From: Steroidobacter agaridevorans
GTDB taxonomy: Bacteria > Pseudomonadota > Gammaproteobacteria > Steroidobacterales > Steroidobacteraceae
Length of the DNA stretch: 64,000 nt
Reading direction: 5' to 3'
NCBI RefSeq assembly: GCF_009932555.1
Contig: NZ_BLJO01000003.1
Location: 558,001-622,000, forward strand
The notes under the pieces were generated by a model. The model did no database searches, was not told the DNA's origin, and was given only the letters and a program-made list of their open reading frames with translations. Shown in pieces: positions 1-10,253 of this stretch. Numbering within the stretch: position 1 is the stretch's first letter; every line of letters starts with the position of its first letter. Both the position numbers and the translations under genes were made by a program.

Positions 1-471
1 TTTCCTCTGGTCGCCGAGCACTATCGCGTCGATATGAATCGCAAGATTTTCGCGGGTCACTCGTACGGCGGATTGCTCGGCGCGCACATCCTGTTGACCG
101 AGCCGACCATGTTCGAGCGGTACATTCTCAGCAGTCCGTCGTTGTGGTATGACGATAGAGTCATGCTGGCGCGCGAGCGAGCTTACGCCGCAGTTCACAC
201 CGACATGCGCGCCGATGTTTTCTTGTCGATCGGTTCGTTCGAAACAGTCAGCCCGTCTTCAGCGAACAAGCGCTATCATCGCAATAACGACATGGTCCGG
301 GACCTGCGCAAGTTCGAAGCGCAATTGCGCTCGCGCCGTTATCCCAGCCTGCGCATCGAGTCGAACGTCATTGACGACGAAGACCACCTCACCGTCTATC
401 CCTCCGCGATCACCCGCGGGCTGATGTGGGCGCTGCCGGCTCAGCCGCCGTTGAGCGTGCCGATGCAATGA
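1..471 (+). CDS. Alpha/beta-hydrolase esterase, C-terminal part (5' end outside window)
   Basis: The reading frame is open from the first base, so the gene begins before the window. The visible 156 residues carry the nucleophile elbow GHSYGG (about residues 18-23), followed by a YILSSPSLWYD segment and a late EDHLTVYP segment that should hold the catalytic histidine. This arrangement is typical of the IroE/BesA-like putative esterase family, which hydrolyses siderophore or acyl esters. The substrate cannot be told from this fragment. It ends just before a decayed region, so nothing in the neighbourhood supports a specific role. Confidence 0.8.
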   Translation, partial: FPLVAEHYRVDMNRKIFAGHSYGGLLGAHILLTEPTMFERYILSSPSLWYDDRVMLARERAYAAVHTDMRADVFLSIGSFETVSPSSANKRYHRNNDMVRDLRKFEAQLRSRRYPSLRIESNVIDDEDHLTVYPSAITRGLMWALPAQPPLSVPMQ

Positions 472-557
472 ACTGCGGTCGCAGGGCCCGCCGACCGCCG
501 CGTGAGATTACGATCCTGAAAGTCTTGCGCCGATTCCGGGAAGAATCGCTCGGATAA

Positions 558-1010
558 CCTGACAATCTCTCCGAAGCCAAAGGGAGCCCGAGCGCGGCGG
601 AGATCGATGCGAAGTGGACGTTCGCCGGGTACTGGGATCCCGAGCGAGGAGCACCCTTCGTTCAATCCGTGAAGAGCGGTGCTGGCGGCATCCATCTCAC
701 GTTCAACGAATTGGTGACGGTCAAGGGCAAGCCTCGCCTGAGGCTCGCGAATGGCGCGTTCGCGGACTATCTCCACGGGAGCGGCACGAACACGCTGCGT
801 TTCGCGCCCCGCGCGGGAGCGCAGAGCATGTTGGATTTCACCACCGGCACAATTATCGCCAGCGAAGCGATTGCTCGTGCCGAACAGCAACTGAGCGGTT
901 GCCGGGACGATGAGGCCATAGTTCTTTCGCCAGTGGCTGTGGCCCGACCGTCGACGGCAATTACAGCCGCTCACCGCGAAGGGCGTCGGGCACTAGATCG
1001 GGATGCCGCC
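558..1010 (+). pseudogene. Fragment with an Ig-like (SwmB-type) module from a surface or polysaccharide enzyme
   Basis: An open frame without a convincing start runs from just after an in-frame stop at 555-557. It contains the pattern I-L-F-N-E-x-V-V-x-G-x-P-L-L followed by YLHGSGTNTLRF, resembling the repeat found in bacterial adhesins and carbohydrate-active enzymes (SwmB-like/Ig-like domains). Past roughly 960 the translation becomes arginine-rich and low quality and runs antisense into the next gene. No catalytic domain is visible. I read it as the 3' remnant of a larger secreted protein; homology to a specific family is not certain. Confidence 0.35.
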
Positions 1011-1482
1011 GATAGACGGGCCTTAAAAAGCTCTCGCCGACTTCGGCGACTACGTTTCCAATAGCCCTCTTGAACCTCTCGTGTTCGTCTGCAGGCTCGA
1101 CGGTTTCCGACTTCTTCATTAGCTGAAATAGTCTTCCCTGGAAGTCCTCGCAAAGCGCGAGCAGTTCTTTGGCGAGTCCTGGGTCGCTGAACAGATTGGT
1201 CGGTAATTCCGTGCTGGTTCGCCGTGATGCCGGACTATCGGCGGGCCCTTCGTCGAGAACCTGGAGCTGCAATGTATCTCCAGCCGCCAAGGGAATCTCG
1301 GGCCAGTCCAGAAAGACTGTCTCAGTAGGGCGGTTCGTGTCGTATCCGACGACGCGAAGCACACGCTTCACTTGGTGCTCTTTTGGGCGATTCGCCAAGT
1401 TCAGGTGAGCATTCAGATAGCCGGCCCCACTGACTCCGGCGACGTGCTTTGCCACACCATTCAGCGCCACTGCGATTCGCAT
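961..1482 (-). CDS. Hypothetical protein, 173 aa
   Basis: The protein has balanced composition and a normal start (ATG at 1482), supporting a real gene. The N-terminal half is beta-rich (MRIAVALNG..., VVGYDTNRPTETVFLDWPEIPL); the C-terminal half is helical and charged (LAKELLALCEDFQGRLFQLMKK). No signal peptide, membrane segment or known motif was recognised. It stands alone on the minus strand between the esterase fragment and a divergent TPR gene, so context gives no function. Confidence 0.6.
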   Translation of the reverse strand: MRIAVALNGVAKHVAGVSGAGYLNAHLNLANRPKEHQVKRVLRVVGYDTNRPTETVFLDWPEIPLAAGDTLQLQVLDEGPADSPASRRTSTELPTNLFSDPGLAKELLALCEDFQGRLFQLMKKSETVEPADEHERFKRAIGNVVAEVGESFLRPVYRRHPDLVPDALRGERL

Positions 1483-1773
1483 TCCATTCTCCTGAAATCG
1501 GCCCAGGCTCAGTCGCTATGTTAGCTGACTGATCGGCGCTCCGCCCTAATCAGCCAACGCATGCGGAGCAGAGCACCCAAACGCCTTGACGGCAAGCAGG
1601 ACGCAAGCGATCTTGTGCTCGACCTTACAATTCACTCCAGCATGGCCATGCGTTGTTGCTCATGCAGCCTCAAGGGAAAAGACGAATGAGGATCTCAGAG
1701 CCTGCTGCTCTGGCCGGGCGAACCGTGTCCGGGCCGCATCTGTGCTTCGTCGGCCCGTCACGTGAGTGAGGCC

Positions 1774-2157
1774 ATGAGCGATCAAAGATTGGATGCGGTC
1801 CGTCAAGCCAGGCGGCTCATCGAAGAAGCGTACAAACTAACGCATCTCTGGGAGCGGAACTATTCACGCGCACGCTCACTCGTCGAGGATCAGCTGGCCG
1901 GGAACGCCGATGATATTCTGTTGCTAACTTGCCTGGGCGCCATCCTGGCGGACCAGCGGCATCACCTCGAAGCTGTGCGGGCGCTGAAAAGAGCGGTGGC
2001 GAACGGTAGCACCGACCGCAATACATACTTCAACATGGGGGTTGCTGTCTTCGAATGGAGAACCCCCGAAGAAGCGAGGGGCTGGTTCGAGCGGGCGAAT
2101 GCATTGCAGGCCGACCCGGAAAGCTGGGAAGCGTACTTCGATCCCCAAGGGCAATAG
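1774..2157 (+). CDS. Small TPR-like protein
   Basis: About 127 residues, helical throughout. The pattern NTYFNMGVAVFEWRTPEEARGWFERANALQADPE is a tetratricopeptide repeat (G8, A20, F24, A27, P32-type positions), and the segment LLLTCLGAILADQRHHLEAVRALKRAVANG is a second one. TPR proteins act as protein-protein interaction scaffolds. No signal peptide is seen. An in-frame GTG at 1762 is an alternative start; ATG 1774 was chosen. The next gene, also a TPR protein, follows within 100 bases. Confidence 0.6.
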   Translation: MSDQRLDAVRQARRLIEEAYKLTHLWERNYSRARSLVEDQLAGNADDILLLTCLGAILADQRHHLEAVRALKRAVANGSTDRNTYFNMGVAVFEWRTPEEARGWFERANALQADPESWEAYFDPQGQ

Positions 2158-2253
2158 TACTGCTGCTCGGCTGGCGATAGGAAAGCAGACTATCCGGAGT
2201 CGCGGCGGAGGCCGCGGTCGCTACCGATAATGTCCACACGAGGTGCACAAGGG

Positions 2254-3123
2254 ATGTTTCGCACAGCACTGGCAATCCTTTCGACAATCGCGGCGACCGG
2301 CGCCATGTCCGCAGTGGATCTGTCGGCTCTTTGGGACTTCAGTGATCCCGCCCTCAGTGAACGCCGCTTTCGTGACGCTTTGAAATCCGCTGAGGGCGAC
2401 GATCGGCTCATCATTCAGACGCAGATTGCTCGAACTCACATGCTGAGGAAGGATTTCGCAGGGGCGAGGAATATGTTGCAGGCCATCTCAGCCGACATCA
2501 CAGAGGCCGGCGCCGAAGCGAAAGCAAGATACTGGCTCGAGCTGGGGCGCAGCCATGCATCACATCGGCACGATCCAGCAGCCCAGACGCCCGAATCCAG
2601 GCGCGTCGCCCGGAGTGCGTTTTCTACAGCACTCGATATCTCCAGGGAAGCGAAGTTGGATGGACTGGCTGTCGATGCTCTACACATGTTCGTATTTGTC
2701 GATACTGCGCCCGAGGATCAGCTGAAGTGGAATCAAGAGGCGCTGGCGGTTATAGCTGCGTCCGAGCAACCGGAAGCCAAACGATGGGAGGCTTCGATCA
2801 GCAGCAATACCGGAGAAGCGCTATATGACCTCCGTAGGTACGATGAGGCGCTGAAGTACTTCCGCAGGGCATTGTTCCTGCGCGAGCAGAGCGATGATTC
2901 GCGCGGTGCCCGGGATGCCTATTGGCACATCGCCCGCGTCCTTCGTGTCCAAGAACACACCGACGATGCCTTGGCAATCCAGTTGCGACTGGAACGAGAA
3001 AGTGCGGACGCGCAGGAGCCGAGACATTACATCTACGAAGAATTGCAACTGCTATATCAGGCGAAGGGGGATGCGAACCGCGCCCGACAGTACGAGCAGC
3101 GGGCGAAGACACTTCGGCGTTGA
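2254..3123 (+). CDS. Exported TPR-repeat protein
   Basis: Starting at ATG 2254 gives a clean N-terminal signal sequence (MFRTALAILSTIAATGAMSA); an in-frame ATG at 2230 would add eight residues before it. The mature part is helical with several TPR units, clearest at RWEASISSNTGEALYDLRRYDEALKYFRRALFLREQ and DAYWHIARVLRVQEHTDDALAIQLRLERE. It is probably periplasmic or membrane-attached and works as a scaffold. It follows another small TPR gene in the same direction; the partner is unknown. Confidence 0.7.
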   Translation: MFRTALAILSTIAATGAMSAVDLSALWDFSDPALSERRFRDALKSAEGDDRLIIQTQIARTHMLRKDFAGARNMLQAISADITEAGAEAKARYWLELGRSHASHRHDPAAQTPESRRVARSAFSTALDISREAKLDGLAVDALHMFVFVDTAPEDQLKWNQEALAVIAASEQPEAKRWEASISSNTGEALYDLRRYDEALKYFRRALFLREQSDDSRGARDAYWHIARVLRVQEHTDDALAIQLRLERESADAQEPRHYIYEELQLLYQAKGDANRARQYEQRAKTLRR

Positions 3124-3277
3124 TTCAGGTGCCTGTGAGCGGCTCGGCTGTTAGAAACCGTCAACGCGTATCGACAATAACTTTAAGCTTGAAATTGATC
3201 GTCGAAGGTTCCATGCTATTCCCGACCTCGGAGGCTCGCCGTGAGTCCGAGGGTGTCGAGGAGAGAACTGGAACCTC

Positions 3278-5596
3278 ATGCGAATCGTATGTATCGGGGG
3301 TGGTCCGGCGGGGCTTTACTTCGCGCTGCTGATGAAGCGCAGGCACCCTGCACACCGCATTACGGTGGTCGAACGTAATCGCCCCTTCGATACCTTCGGT
3401 TGGGGAGTGGTGTTCTCGGATGCCACCATGCAATCGATGCGCAAGTGGGATCCGCCGACTGCGTCGCTGATCGAGGATGCCTTCAACCATTGGGACGATA
3501 TCGAGCTGGTGTTCAAAGGGCGGAAGCTGCGCACCAGCGGACACGGATTCGTGGGTATCGGGCGCAAGCAGATGCTCAACATCCTGCAGGAGCGCTGTGT
3601 GGAGGTCGGGGTCGAGCTGGTGTTCGAACGCGAGGTCAACAGCGATGAGGAGTTTCCCGACGCCGACCTCATCATCACCGCCGATGGCGTGAACTCCAAG
3701 ATCCGGAACAAATACGCGGCCGTCTTCAAGCCCGATCTGCAGGTTCGGCCGAATCGTTTCATCTGGCTCGGCACTCATAAAACCTACGATGCTTTCACGT
3801 TCGACTTCCGTCGCACCGAGCACGGGTGGTTCCAGGCGCATATCTATCGCTTCGACGACCAGACGTCGACCTTCATCGTCGAAACCACCGATGCGGCCTT
3901 CAAGGCGCACGGGCTGGACAAGATGGATCAGGACCAGTCGATTGCCTTCTGTGAGCGCATCTTCGCGGAGACGCTCGACGGTCATCGATTGATGACCAAT
4001 GCCCGGCACCTGCGCGGCTCGGCATGGTTGAATTTCAACCGCCTCGTGTGTGAGCGCTGGAGTCATTACAACGGTAAAAGCCACGTCGTGCTGATGGGCG
4101 ACAGCGCCCACACCGCGCACTTCGCGATCGGCTCGGGGACGAAACTCGCCATCGACGATGCGATCGAGTTGACCAATCAGTTCGAGATCGCGGGTCATGA
4201 CGCGAACAAGATCCCGGCCGTGCTCGATGCTTACGAGCAGATTCGGCGGGTCGACGTAGCGCGCATTCAAAACGCGGCGCGCAATGCGATGGAGTGGTTC
4301 GAGGTGGTCGGCCATCGCTATGCCGATCAGCTGGAGCCGGAACAGTTCATGTACTCCATGCTGACTCGGTCGCAACGAATCAGCCATGAGAATCTGCGAC
4401 TGCGAGACAAAGTGTGGTTGGAGAGCTTTGAGCGCTGGTTTGCGGCCCGTGCCGGCGTCGAGCTTGCACCGCAGGGTGTCGTTCCGCCGCCGATGTTTAC
4501 TCCTTACAAGGTGCGCGGCCTCACGCTGCACAATCGCATCGTCGTATCGCCGATGGCAATGTACTCGGCCGAGAATGGCGTTCCCAACGACTTTCATCTG
4601 GTTCATTTGGGCGCGCGTGCGATGGGTGGTGCTGCGCTCGTTTTTCCGGAGATGACCTGTGTATCTCCCGACGCGCGGATTACGCCCGGCTGTCTCGGCT
4701 TGTGGAATGAAACGCAGGCGGACGCCTTTCGACGCATCGTCGACTATGTGCATCGGCAGACGCCGGCGAAGATCGGCATGCAGCTTGGGCACGCGGGACG
4801 CAAAGGCGCGACCAAGGTTGCCTGGGAGGGCATCGATCAACCGTTAGAGCAGGGTGAGTGGCCGCTGATCTCTGCGTCTGCTCTGCCGTATTTGCGCTAC
4901 TCGGCTGTGCCGCGTTCAATGGACCGCGAAGACATGAATCAGGTTGTCGCTGATTTCGTCGCGGCGACCCGGCGTGCAGCCGAGGTGGGTTTCGACATTC
5001 TCGAGCTGCACGCGGCTCATGGTTATCTGTTATCCAGCTTTTTATCGCCCTTGACGAATTTGAGAGACGATGAGTACGGCGGCACTCACGAAAATCGCGC
5101 GCGGTTTCCGCTCGAGGTGTTTCAGGCGGTGCGCGCAGCGTGGCCCCACGATCGGCCGATCTCTGTGCGCCTTTCGACGCATGACTGGTTCGACGGGGGT
5201 AATACGCCGGAAGACGCAGCGGTGTTCGCCAGAATGTTCAAGGAAGCGGGCGCGGATCTGATCGATTGCTCGTCTGGCCAGGTGGTGAAGGAAGAAAAGC
5301 CGGTCTACGGTCGACTCTTCCAAACCCCGTTCGCCGACAAGATACGCAACGAGATCGGTGTCGCGACCATCGCGGTCGGGGCGATCTCGGAAGCCGATCA
5401 TGCAAATTCCATCATCGCCGCCGGGCGAGCAGACCTGTGCGCCGTGGCCCGGCCGCATTTGGCCGACCCGTTCTTTGTGATGCATGAAGCCGCAAAGATC
5501 GGTTACCCGGCTCAAGCCTGGCCCAAGCAATACCACTCCGCTCGCGCGCAGTATGAGAACAATCTGGCGCGCGCGGCGCTGACCAAGACCGGATGA
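3278..5596 (+). CDS. Fused aryl-CoA monooxygenase/reductase (2-aminobenzoyl-CoA or salicylyl-CoA type)
   Basis: A 772-residue two-domain flavoenzyme. Residues 1-390 are an FAD aromatic hydroxylase: dinucleotide fold [10 protein letters not shown] near the start and the FAD motif [14 protein letters not shown] around 270. Residues 405-770 are an Old Yellow Enzyme-like FMN domain ([56 protein letters not shown]). This fusion and length are characteristic of 2-aminobenzoyl-CoA monooxygenase/reductase and salicylyl-CoA 5-hydroxylase. It hydroxylates, and may reduce, an aromatic CoA thioester in the cytoplasm. The flanking beta-oxidation-like genes and RidA favour the aminobenzoyl substrate, where an imine intermediate is expected; the exact substrate is inferred. 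Confidence 0.88.
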   Translation: MRIVCIGGGPAGLYFALLMKRRHPAHRITVVERNRPFDTFGWGVVFSDATMQSMRKWDPPTASLIEDAFNHWDDIELVFKGRKLRTSGHGFVGIGRKQMLNILQERCVEVGVELVFEREVNSDEEFPDADLIITADGVNSKIRNKYAAVFKPDLQVRPNRFIWLGTHKTYDAFTFDFRRTEHGWFQAHIYRFDDQTSTFIVETTDAAFKAHGLDKMDQDQSIAFCERIFAETLDGHRLMTNARHLRGSAWLNFNRLVCERWSHYNGKSHVVLMGDSAHTAHFAIGSGTKLAIDDAIELTNQFEIAGHDANKIPAVLDAYEQIRRVDVARIQNAARNAMEWFEVVGHRYADQLEPEQFMYSMLTRSQRISHENLRLRDKVWLESFERWFAARAGVELAPQGVVPPPMFTPYKVRGLTLHNRIVVSPMAMYSAENGVPNDFHLVHLGARAMGGAALVFPEMTCVSPDARITPGCLGLWNETQADAFRRIVDYVHRQTPAKIGMQLGHAGRKGATKVAWEGIDQPLEQGEWPLISASALPYLRYSAVPRSMDREDMNQVVADFVAATRRAAEVGFDILELHAAHGYLLSSFLSPLTNLRDDEYGGTHENRARFPLEVFQAVRAAWPHDRPISVRLSTHDWFDGGNTPEDAAVFARMFKEAGADLIDCSSGQVVKEEKPVYGRLFQTPFADKIRNEIGVATIAVGAISEADHANSIIAAGRADLCAVARPHLADPFFVMHEAAKIGYPAQAWPKQYHSARAQYENNLARAALTKTG

Positions 5597-5612
5597 TTTG
5601 AGAGGCGGTCGA

Positions 5613-6110
5613 TCAGACCGGGTTTTCGTCGATCGAATGGCGCACGGTGGCGAGCAGCTTCATCAGCTGCTCCATCTGCGTATCGGTGACGCCGGCGAAC
5701 ATTTTGTCGACCCACTCTTCGTGCTTGCGAGCCATGCGTTGGAACGTCTCGCGGCCCTTGCGGGTGAGGCGCACGGTAGCGATGCGCTTGTCTTCCGATT
5801 CGGCAGTGCGGATCACGAGTAGTTCTTCGATCAGGCGATTGACGATGCCGGTGATATTCCCGTTCGACACCAGCAGCGCTGCAGACAGCTGGCTCATGGT
5901 GAGCCCGTCGGGCTCTCGCTCGAGCGCCGCGAGCACGTCGAAGCGCGGCAGCGTGGTCTCGAATTCTTCCTCCAGCCGCGCCCGGACACGCCGTTCGATG
6001 ATCATCGAGCAGCTCAGCAAGCGTAGCCACAGGCGCAGCGAGGCCTTGCTGTGAGGAGCGCCGCCAAGTTTCTCGGCGAAGGCGCGGGGCGCCGCGGTGG
6101 GAGTCGTCAT
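5613..6110 (-). CDS. MarR-family transcriptional regulator
   Basis: A winged-helix MarR protein of 165 residues: LPRFDVLAALEREPDGLTMSQLSAALLVSNGNITGIVNRLIEELLVIR forms the helix-turn-helix and EDKRIATVRLTRKG the wing. ATG 6110 is preferred over the upstream extension to 6197, which adds low-quality sequence. It lies convergent to the monooxygenase and divergent from the SDR-ECH-ACAD-RidA operon. This position is typical of a local repressor that senses an aromatic acid or its CoA thioester. The likely target is the promoter region at about 6232-6261; binding is inferred. Confidence 0.85.
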   Translation of the reverse strand: MTTPTAAPRAFAEKLGGAPHSKASLRLWLRLLSCSMIIERRVRARLEEEFETTLPRFDVLAALEREPDGLTMSQLSAALLVSNGNITGIVNRLIEELLVIRTAESEDKRIATVRLTRKGRETFQRMARKHEEWVDKMFAGVTDTQMEQLMKLLATVRHSIDENPV

Positions 6111-6231
6111 GGATAGATTGCGGCCGCTCGGGGCAGCTCTCCGGAATGGGAATTCAAGGACTGTTCGCATGCTAAAAGAGTTGCGCTGTAGCGGCAACGC
6201 CTTCGTGCCAGGGCAGGCTTCGAGTCGAAAG

Positions 6232-6261
6232 TTGACACTTAAAATATTTCGCTCGTACTAT
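6232..6261 (+). promoter_or_regulatory. Probable sigma70 promoter of the aryl-CoA operon
   Basis: A perfect -35 hexamer TTGACA at 6232-6237 and TACTAT at 6256-6261 (4 of 6 matches to TATAAT) are separated by 18 bases, ending 30 bases before the SDR start. It sits between the divergent MarR gene and the operon, so a MarR operator probably overlaps it. No clear dyad was found by eye. Confidence 0.45.
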
Positions 6262-6290
6262 GGCCGAGTCGAGCTGCGGATAGGTGCCGT

Positions 6291-7073
6291 TTGAGCGCAA
6301 ACGAACAACTTTTATCGGGAAGGCACGCACTCGTCACAGGCGCGAGCCGGGGCATCGGTATTGCCATCGCGCAGCGGCTGCTGGCTGAAGGCGCACGCGT
6401 TACGCTGCTCGGGCGCCAGCTTGCGAGTGTCGCTGCGGCCGCCGGCAAACTCAGCACGGATATCTGTTACGCAGTGGCTGCCGATGTCGGCAACGCCGAT
6501 CAGATGCGTGCGGCCCTCCAGGATGCAAGCAGTCGCTTCGGTCCGGTCGACATCCTCGTAAACAACGCCGGGCAAGCCGCGAGCGCCCCGTTGCACAAGA
6601 TGGACGATGCGCTGTGGAGCGCCATGCTGGCCGTGAATCTCACAGGTACGTACAGCGGCATGCGTCTGGTGCTGCCCTCGATGCTGGAACGAAACTTCGG
6701 TCGCATCGTGAATATCGCGAGCACCGCGGGGTTGAAAGGTTATCCCTATGTCTCCGCGTATAGCGCGGCCAAGCACGGCGTGATCGGCCTTACTCGCTCC
6801 GTCGCGCTCGAGGTCGCAAGCCGAAACATTACCGTGAATGCGGTCTGTCCCGGGTACACGGATACTGACATCGTCCGTGAGACCGTCAGCAACATTCAGG
6901 CGAAGACCGGCCGCTCGGAAGGCGAAGCGATGGCAGTGCTGGTCGCCAACAATCCACAGCGTCGCTTGATCCGGTGCGAGGAAGTGGCGAATGCGGTTGC
7001 GTGGCTTTGCTTGCCGGGCAGCGAGAGCGTCACTGGCCAGAGCATTGCCGTGGCCGGCGGCGAGATCATGTAA
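6291..7073 (+). CDS. Short-chain dehydrogenase/reductase of the aryl-CoA operon
   Basis: A 260-residue classical [11 protein letters not shown] cofactor motif at the N-terminus, NNAG, and the catalytic S...YSAAK arrangement ([20 protein letters not shown]), ending with the usual substrate-loop and GGEIM tail. The start is a TTG at 6291; no better ATG is available without losing the nucleotide-binding strand. In clusters of this type the SDR acts as a 3-hydroxyacyl-CoA-type dehydrogenase on the ring-derived CoA intermediate. The enoyl-CoA hydratase follows 46 bases downstream in the same operon. Confidence 0.85.
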   Translation: MSANEQLLSGRHALVTGASRGIGIAIAQRLLAEGARVTLLGRQLASVAAAAGKLSTDICYAVAADVGNADQMRAALQDASSRFGPVDILVNNAGQAASAPLHKMDDALWSAMLAVNLTGTYSGMRLVLPSMLERNFGRIVNIASTAGLKGYPYVSAYSAAKHGVIGLTRSVALEVASRNITVNAVCPGYTDTDIVRETVSNIQAKTGRSEGEAMAVLVANNPQRRLIRCEEVANAVAWLCLPGSESVTGQSIAVAGGEIM

Positions 7074-7119
7074 TCGATCATCGATGACAGCCGCGGTACG
7101 CGGCTGATCGCGAGGACCC

Positions 7120-7944
7120 ATGTCGTTCACACAGGTCGATCTGTCCGGATACAAGGCCAAGCATTTCCTGTGGCGGGTGGAGGAGGGCGTCGGCTACGTC
7201 ACGCTCAATATTCCAGATCGGAAGAACCCGCTCACCTTCGACTCATACGCAGAGCTGCGCGACCTGTTTCGCAATCTGGTGTATGACAAGGACATCCGCG
7301 CCATCGTGATCGATGGTGCCGGCGACAACTTCTGCTCTGGCGGCGACGTGCACGACATCATCGGTCCGTTGACGCGCATGACGATGCCCGAGTTGCTGAC
7401 GTTCACACGCATGACGGGCGATTTGGTGAAGGCGATTCGCGGCTGTCCTCAAGTTGTTATTTCGGCCGTGGACGGCATCTGTGCCGGCGCCGGCGCAATC
7501 ATCGCCATGGTGTCGGACATGCGCATCGGCACGCTGCGTGCGAAGGCGGCATTTCTGTTCACACGCGTCGGCCTGGCCGGGTGTGACATGGGCGCATGCG
7601 CCATCCTGCCTCGATTGATTGGCCAGGGCCGCGCGGCGGAGTTGATGTTCACCGGCCGAGCGATGACGGCGGAAGAGGGCGAGCGCTGGGGGTTCTTCAA
7701 TCAGCTCGTCGCCGCCGAACAACTGCTGCCGGAATCAACACGCCTGGCGCGTACTCTGGCGACGGGTCCCATGTTCGCGCACAGCATGACGAAGAACATG
7801 CTCAATCAAGAATGGACCATGAGCATTGAACAGGCGCTGGAGGCTGAAGCGCAGGCGCAGGCCATCTGCATGCAGACCGAAGATTTTCGCCGCGCCTTCG
7901 AAGCTTTCTCGGCCAAGCGCAAGCCGGAGTTCGTCGGCAAATGA
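7120..7944 (+). CDS. Enoyl-CoA hydratase/isomerase family protein
   Basis: A crotonase-fold protein of 274 residues. The oxyanion-hole regions are visible as [20 protein letters not shown] (about 62-81) and [21 protein letters not shown] (about 113-133). It hydrates or cleaves an unsaturated CoA thioester. It is cotranscribed with the SDR upstream and overlaps the acyl-CoA dehydrogenase by four bases (ATGA at 7941-7944). Context places it in lower degradation of a dearomatised aryl-CoA; the precise intermediate is unknown. Confidence 0.87.
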   Translation: MSFTQVDLSGYKAKHFLWRVEEGVGYVTLNIPDRKNPLTFDSYAELRDLFRNLVYDKDIRAIVIDGAGDNFCSGGDVHDIIGPLTRMTMPELLTFTRMTGDLVKAIRGCPQVVISAVDGICAGAGAIIAMVSDMRIGTLRAKAAFLFTRVGLAGCDMGACAILPRLIGQGRAAELMFTGRAMTAEEGERWGFFNQLVAAEQLLPESTRLARTLATGPMFAHSMTKNMLNQEWTMSIEQALEAEAQAQAICMQTEDFRRAFEAFSAKRKPEFVGK

Positions 7945-9137
7945 GCGTGCGATTCGATCTGAGCGAACGGCTCACCTGGCCGTTTTTCGGGCATGAGCAC
8001 CGGACGCTTGCCGATTTGGTGACGACGTGGAGCTCCGATCATTTAGTCGACGCGGCGCACGGCGAGTCGCGCGACGAAGTTGACGCACAGGCTCGCAAGC
8101 TCGTCGCCGCGCTCGGCAAAGCCGGCATCACGCGTTACTGCGTTCGAGCGGAGCATGGTGGCGTGCTGAAGGACTTCGATTCGCGTGCCATTTGTTTGAT
8201 TCGCGAATCGCTGGCGTATCACGACGGCCTCGCCGATTTCGCGTTCGCCATGCAAGGGCTGGGCAGTGGCTCGCTGTCCCTTGCCGGCGACTTGAGCTTG
8301 CAGCAGCAGTATCTGCCGCGGGTCGCGAGCGGCACGGCGATCTCGGCTTTCGCGTTGTCGGAGCCGGATGCCGGTTCAGATGTCGCCGCCATGCAAACGT
8401 CGGCGCGCCTCGACGGCGACCACTACGTGCTGAACGGCACGAAAACGTGGATCTCGAATGGCGGCATCGCCGATTTCTATTGTGTGTTCGCTCGGACGAC
8501 GGCAGGGCAGAAGCGAGCCGATGGCACCGTGGGGGCGCAGGGCATCACTGCATTTCTGGTCGAGCCGGACGATCCGGGGTTCAGCGTCGAGCAGCGCATC
8601 GATGTGATCGCGCCTCATCCGCTGGGCACATTGCGCTTCCATGAATGCCGCGTTCCAGTGACACGGCGCATCGGCGCCGAAGGCGACGGTTTCAAGATCG
8701 CGATGCGCACATTGGATATCTTTCGCGCCTCCGTGGCGGCGGCGGCCTTGGGGTTCGCGCGTCGCGCATTGGACGAAGCAGTGGCGTATTCGCGGCAGCG
8801 ACAGATGTTCGGCAAGACGCTGGCTGACTTTCAACTGACTCAGGCAGCCATCGCCGAGATGGCTACGGCGATCGACGCCGCCGCGCTGCTGACATATCGG
8901 GCGGCGTGGCAGCGGGACACCGGCCAGCCTGTGACCAAGAGCGCAGCCATGGCAAAGATGACGGCCACCGAGAGTGCGCAATCAGTCATCGATCGCGCCG
9001 TTCAGATGTTCGGCGGGCGCGGTGTCGTGCATGGCGCCGTCGTCGAACGTTTGTATCGGGACATTCGTGCCTTGCGCATCTACGAAGGTGCGACGGAGGT
9101 ACAGAAGCTGATCATCGCCCGCGAGGTTTTGAAATGA
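7941..9137 (+). CDS. Acyl-CoA dehydrogenase
   Basis: A 398-residue FAD acyl-CoA dehydrogenase. Family signatures are [38 protein letters not shown], and the C-terminal [41 protein letters not shown], which includes the catalytic-base region. It oxidises an acyl-CoA and passes electrons to ETF. It overlaps both neighbours by four bases (ATGA at 7941-7944 and 9134-9137), so translation is probably coupled along the operon. Confidence 0.9.
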   Translation: MSVRFDLSERLTWPFFGHEHRTLADLVTTWSSDHLVDAAHGESRDEVDAQARKLVAALGKAGITRYCVRAEHGGVLKDFDSRAICLIRESLAYHDGLADFAFAMQGLGSGSLSLAGDLSLQQQYLPRVASGTAISAFALSEPDAGSDVAAMQTSARLDGDHYVLNGTKTWISNGGIADFYCVFARTTAGQKRADGTVGAQGITAFLVEPDDPGFSVEQRIDVIAPHPLGTLRFHECRVPVTRRIGAEGDGFKIAMRTLDIFRASVAAAALGFARRALDEAVAYSRQRQMFGKTLADFQLTQAAIAEMATAIDAAALLTYRAAWQRDTGQPVTKSAAMAKMTATESAQSVIDRAVQMFGGRGVVHGAVVERLYRDIRALRIYEGATEVQKLIIAREVLK

Positions 9138-9535
9138 CCATTCAAGTGCTGCAGCCCGCCGGCTGGCCGCGTCCGAAGGGCTATGCCAACGGCATGGTGG
9201 CCGAGGGCCGCCAGGTGTTCGTGGCGGGACAGATCGGGTGGGATGAGCAGCAGCAGTTTCCTGCAACGCTTGCCGAGCAGGTGCGCCAGACATTGACGAA
9301 CATCGTCGCGGTATTGAACGAGGCCGACGCGCGGCCGGAGCATCTCGTGCGTCTGACCTGGTATGTCACTAGCCGGGACGAGTACTACGCGGAGCTGGCG
9401 CAGATCGGACAGGCGTATCGCGAAGTGCTCGGTCGTCACTTTCCGGTGATGGCCGTCGTGCAAGTCGTGGCGCTGATGGAAGCGCAGGCGAAAGTGGAGA
9501 TCGAGGCCACGGCCGTCGTTCCTTACGTTCGCTGA
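9134..9535 (+). CDS. RidA-family (YjgF/YER057c) imine deaminase-like protein
   Basis: A 133-residue RidA-fold protein starting at ATG 9134 inside the stop of the acyl-CoA dehydrogenase. It contains [38 protein letters not shown] and the end motif [17 protein letters not shown], both typical of the family. RidA proteins hydrolyse reactive enamines/imines. In this operon such a step fits release of ammonia from an amino-substituted CoA intermediate, the main reason for preferring 2-aminobenzoate over salicylate as pathway substrate. It is the last intact gene of the operon. Confidence 0.85.
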   Translation: MTIQVLQPAGWPRPKGYANGMVAEGRQVFVAGQIGWDEQQQFPATLAEQVRQTLTNIVAVLNEADARPEHLVRLTWYVTSRDEYYAELAQIGQAYREVLGRHFPVMAVVQVVALMEAQAKVEIEATAVVPYVR

Positions 9536-9652
9536 CCGCGCGGAGCGGTTATGTCGATGTGGAGGCCGCCGGAACGAAGTAGGGCTGGTGACATCTGCGG
9601 CGCGACGGCTTTGCAATCAATTGCCCTTGCTGCCACTCGGTCTCTCTCGGAA

Positions 9653-9845
9653 CTACGAAAGAATCTTGGTGTAGTACGGCATCAACTCGAGTCGCTGCTG
9701 GCGAGATTCATGGATGCCCAATGCGTAGTAGCCCACCTGATGGTAATACGTCACTCGTGCTCGCACGTGCGCTTCCTTGCCGCGGCAGCCCAGGTCACGA
9801 AATATCTGTTCGATGAAGCCAATGCGCTTGAGGTCGACTTCGCGC
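9653..9845 (-). pseudogene. 3' fragment of a TetR-family regulator gene
   Basis: On the minus strand the frame closing with TAG at 9655-9653 reads REVDLKRIGFIEQIFRDLG, then RGKEAHVRARVTYYHQVGYYALGI and MPYYTKILS. This is the usual C-terminal ligand-domain ending of TetR regulators. Upstream of about 9845 the frame runs into unrelated DNA, so the DNA-binding half is gone. The break coincides with the start of a TonB receptor fragment on the other strand. The plus-strand frame 9551-9853 over this region is an antisense shadow. Confidence 0.6.
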
Positions 9846-10194
9846 AGGCATGATCACCGGTGGCAATGGCAGCTATACACATTGGCGCTCAGACGCGACG
9901 GTACGCGTCGGCAGCGAGCGTTGGACTGGGACCTGGGGTGTCCAATACGTCGGTAAGGCCGACGACATCAATACGGACACTGGCCCCGGCAGTAAGGTGA
10001 GCGGTGTATTCTATCACAACGCACAGTTCCAATATCGCGTGACTGCGGCAATCGATGTGGCCATAGGCGTCGACAACCTCTTCGATAAGGATGCGCCGTA
10101 CGTGGCCAGCTGGACCGATGCCAATACCGATACGATGACTTACGACTTGCTGGGCCGGCGTTGGTATCTACGGGCCAGCTGGAATCTGCAATAA
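9846..10194 (+). pseudogene. 3' fragment of a TonB-dependent receptor gene
   Basis: About 115 residues with the alternating beta-strand pattern of a receptor barrel end: YTHWRSDATVRVGSERWTGTWGVQYVGKADD, then VTAAIDVAIGVDNLFDKDAPYV (the conserved N-LFD near the C-terminus) and a terminal aromatic strand RRWYLRASWNLQ. No start codon, signal peptide or plug domain precedes it; the frame begins at the junction with the TetR fragment. The two PepSY genes that follow were probably once expressed with this receptor, a common pairing in siderophore uptake loci. Confidence 0.75.
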
Positions 10195-10253
10195 CCATCG
10201 CATGGGCGGCGGTGGACCCGCCGCCCAACTCACACACAGCATCCTGGAGTCCC

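Noticed and set aside
3161-4840. 559-residue minus-strand open frame opposite the monooxygenase
   Set aside because: It is an antisense shadow of the flavoenzyme gene, rich in Arg/His with no motif; the plus strand encodes a clear two-domain enzyme.
9551-9853. Plus-strand frame of 100 residues
   Set aside because: Antisense to the TetR fragment, which has recognisable family sequence; the plus frame has none.
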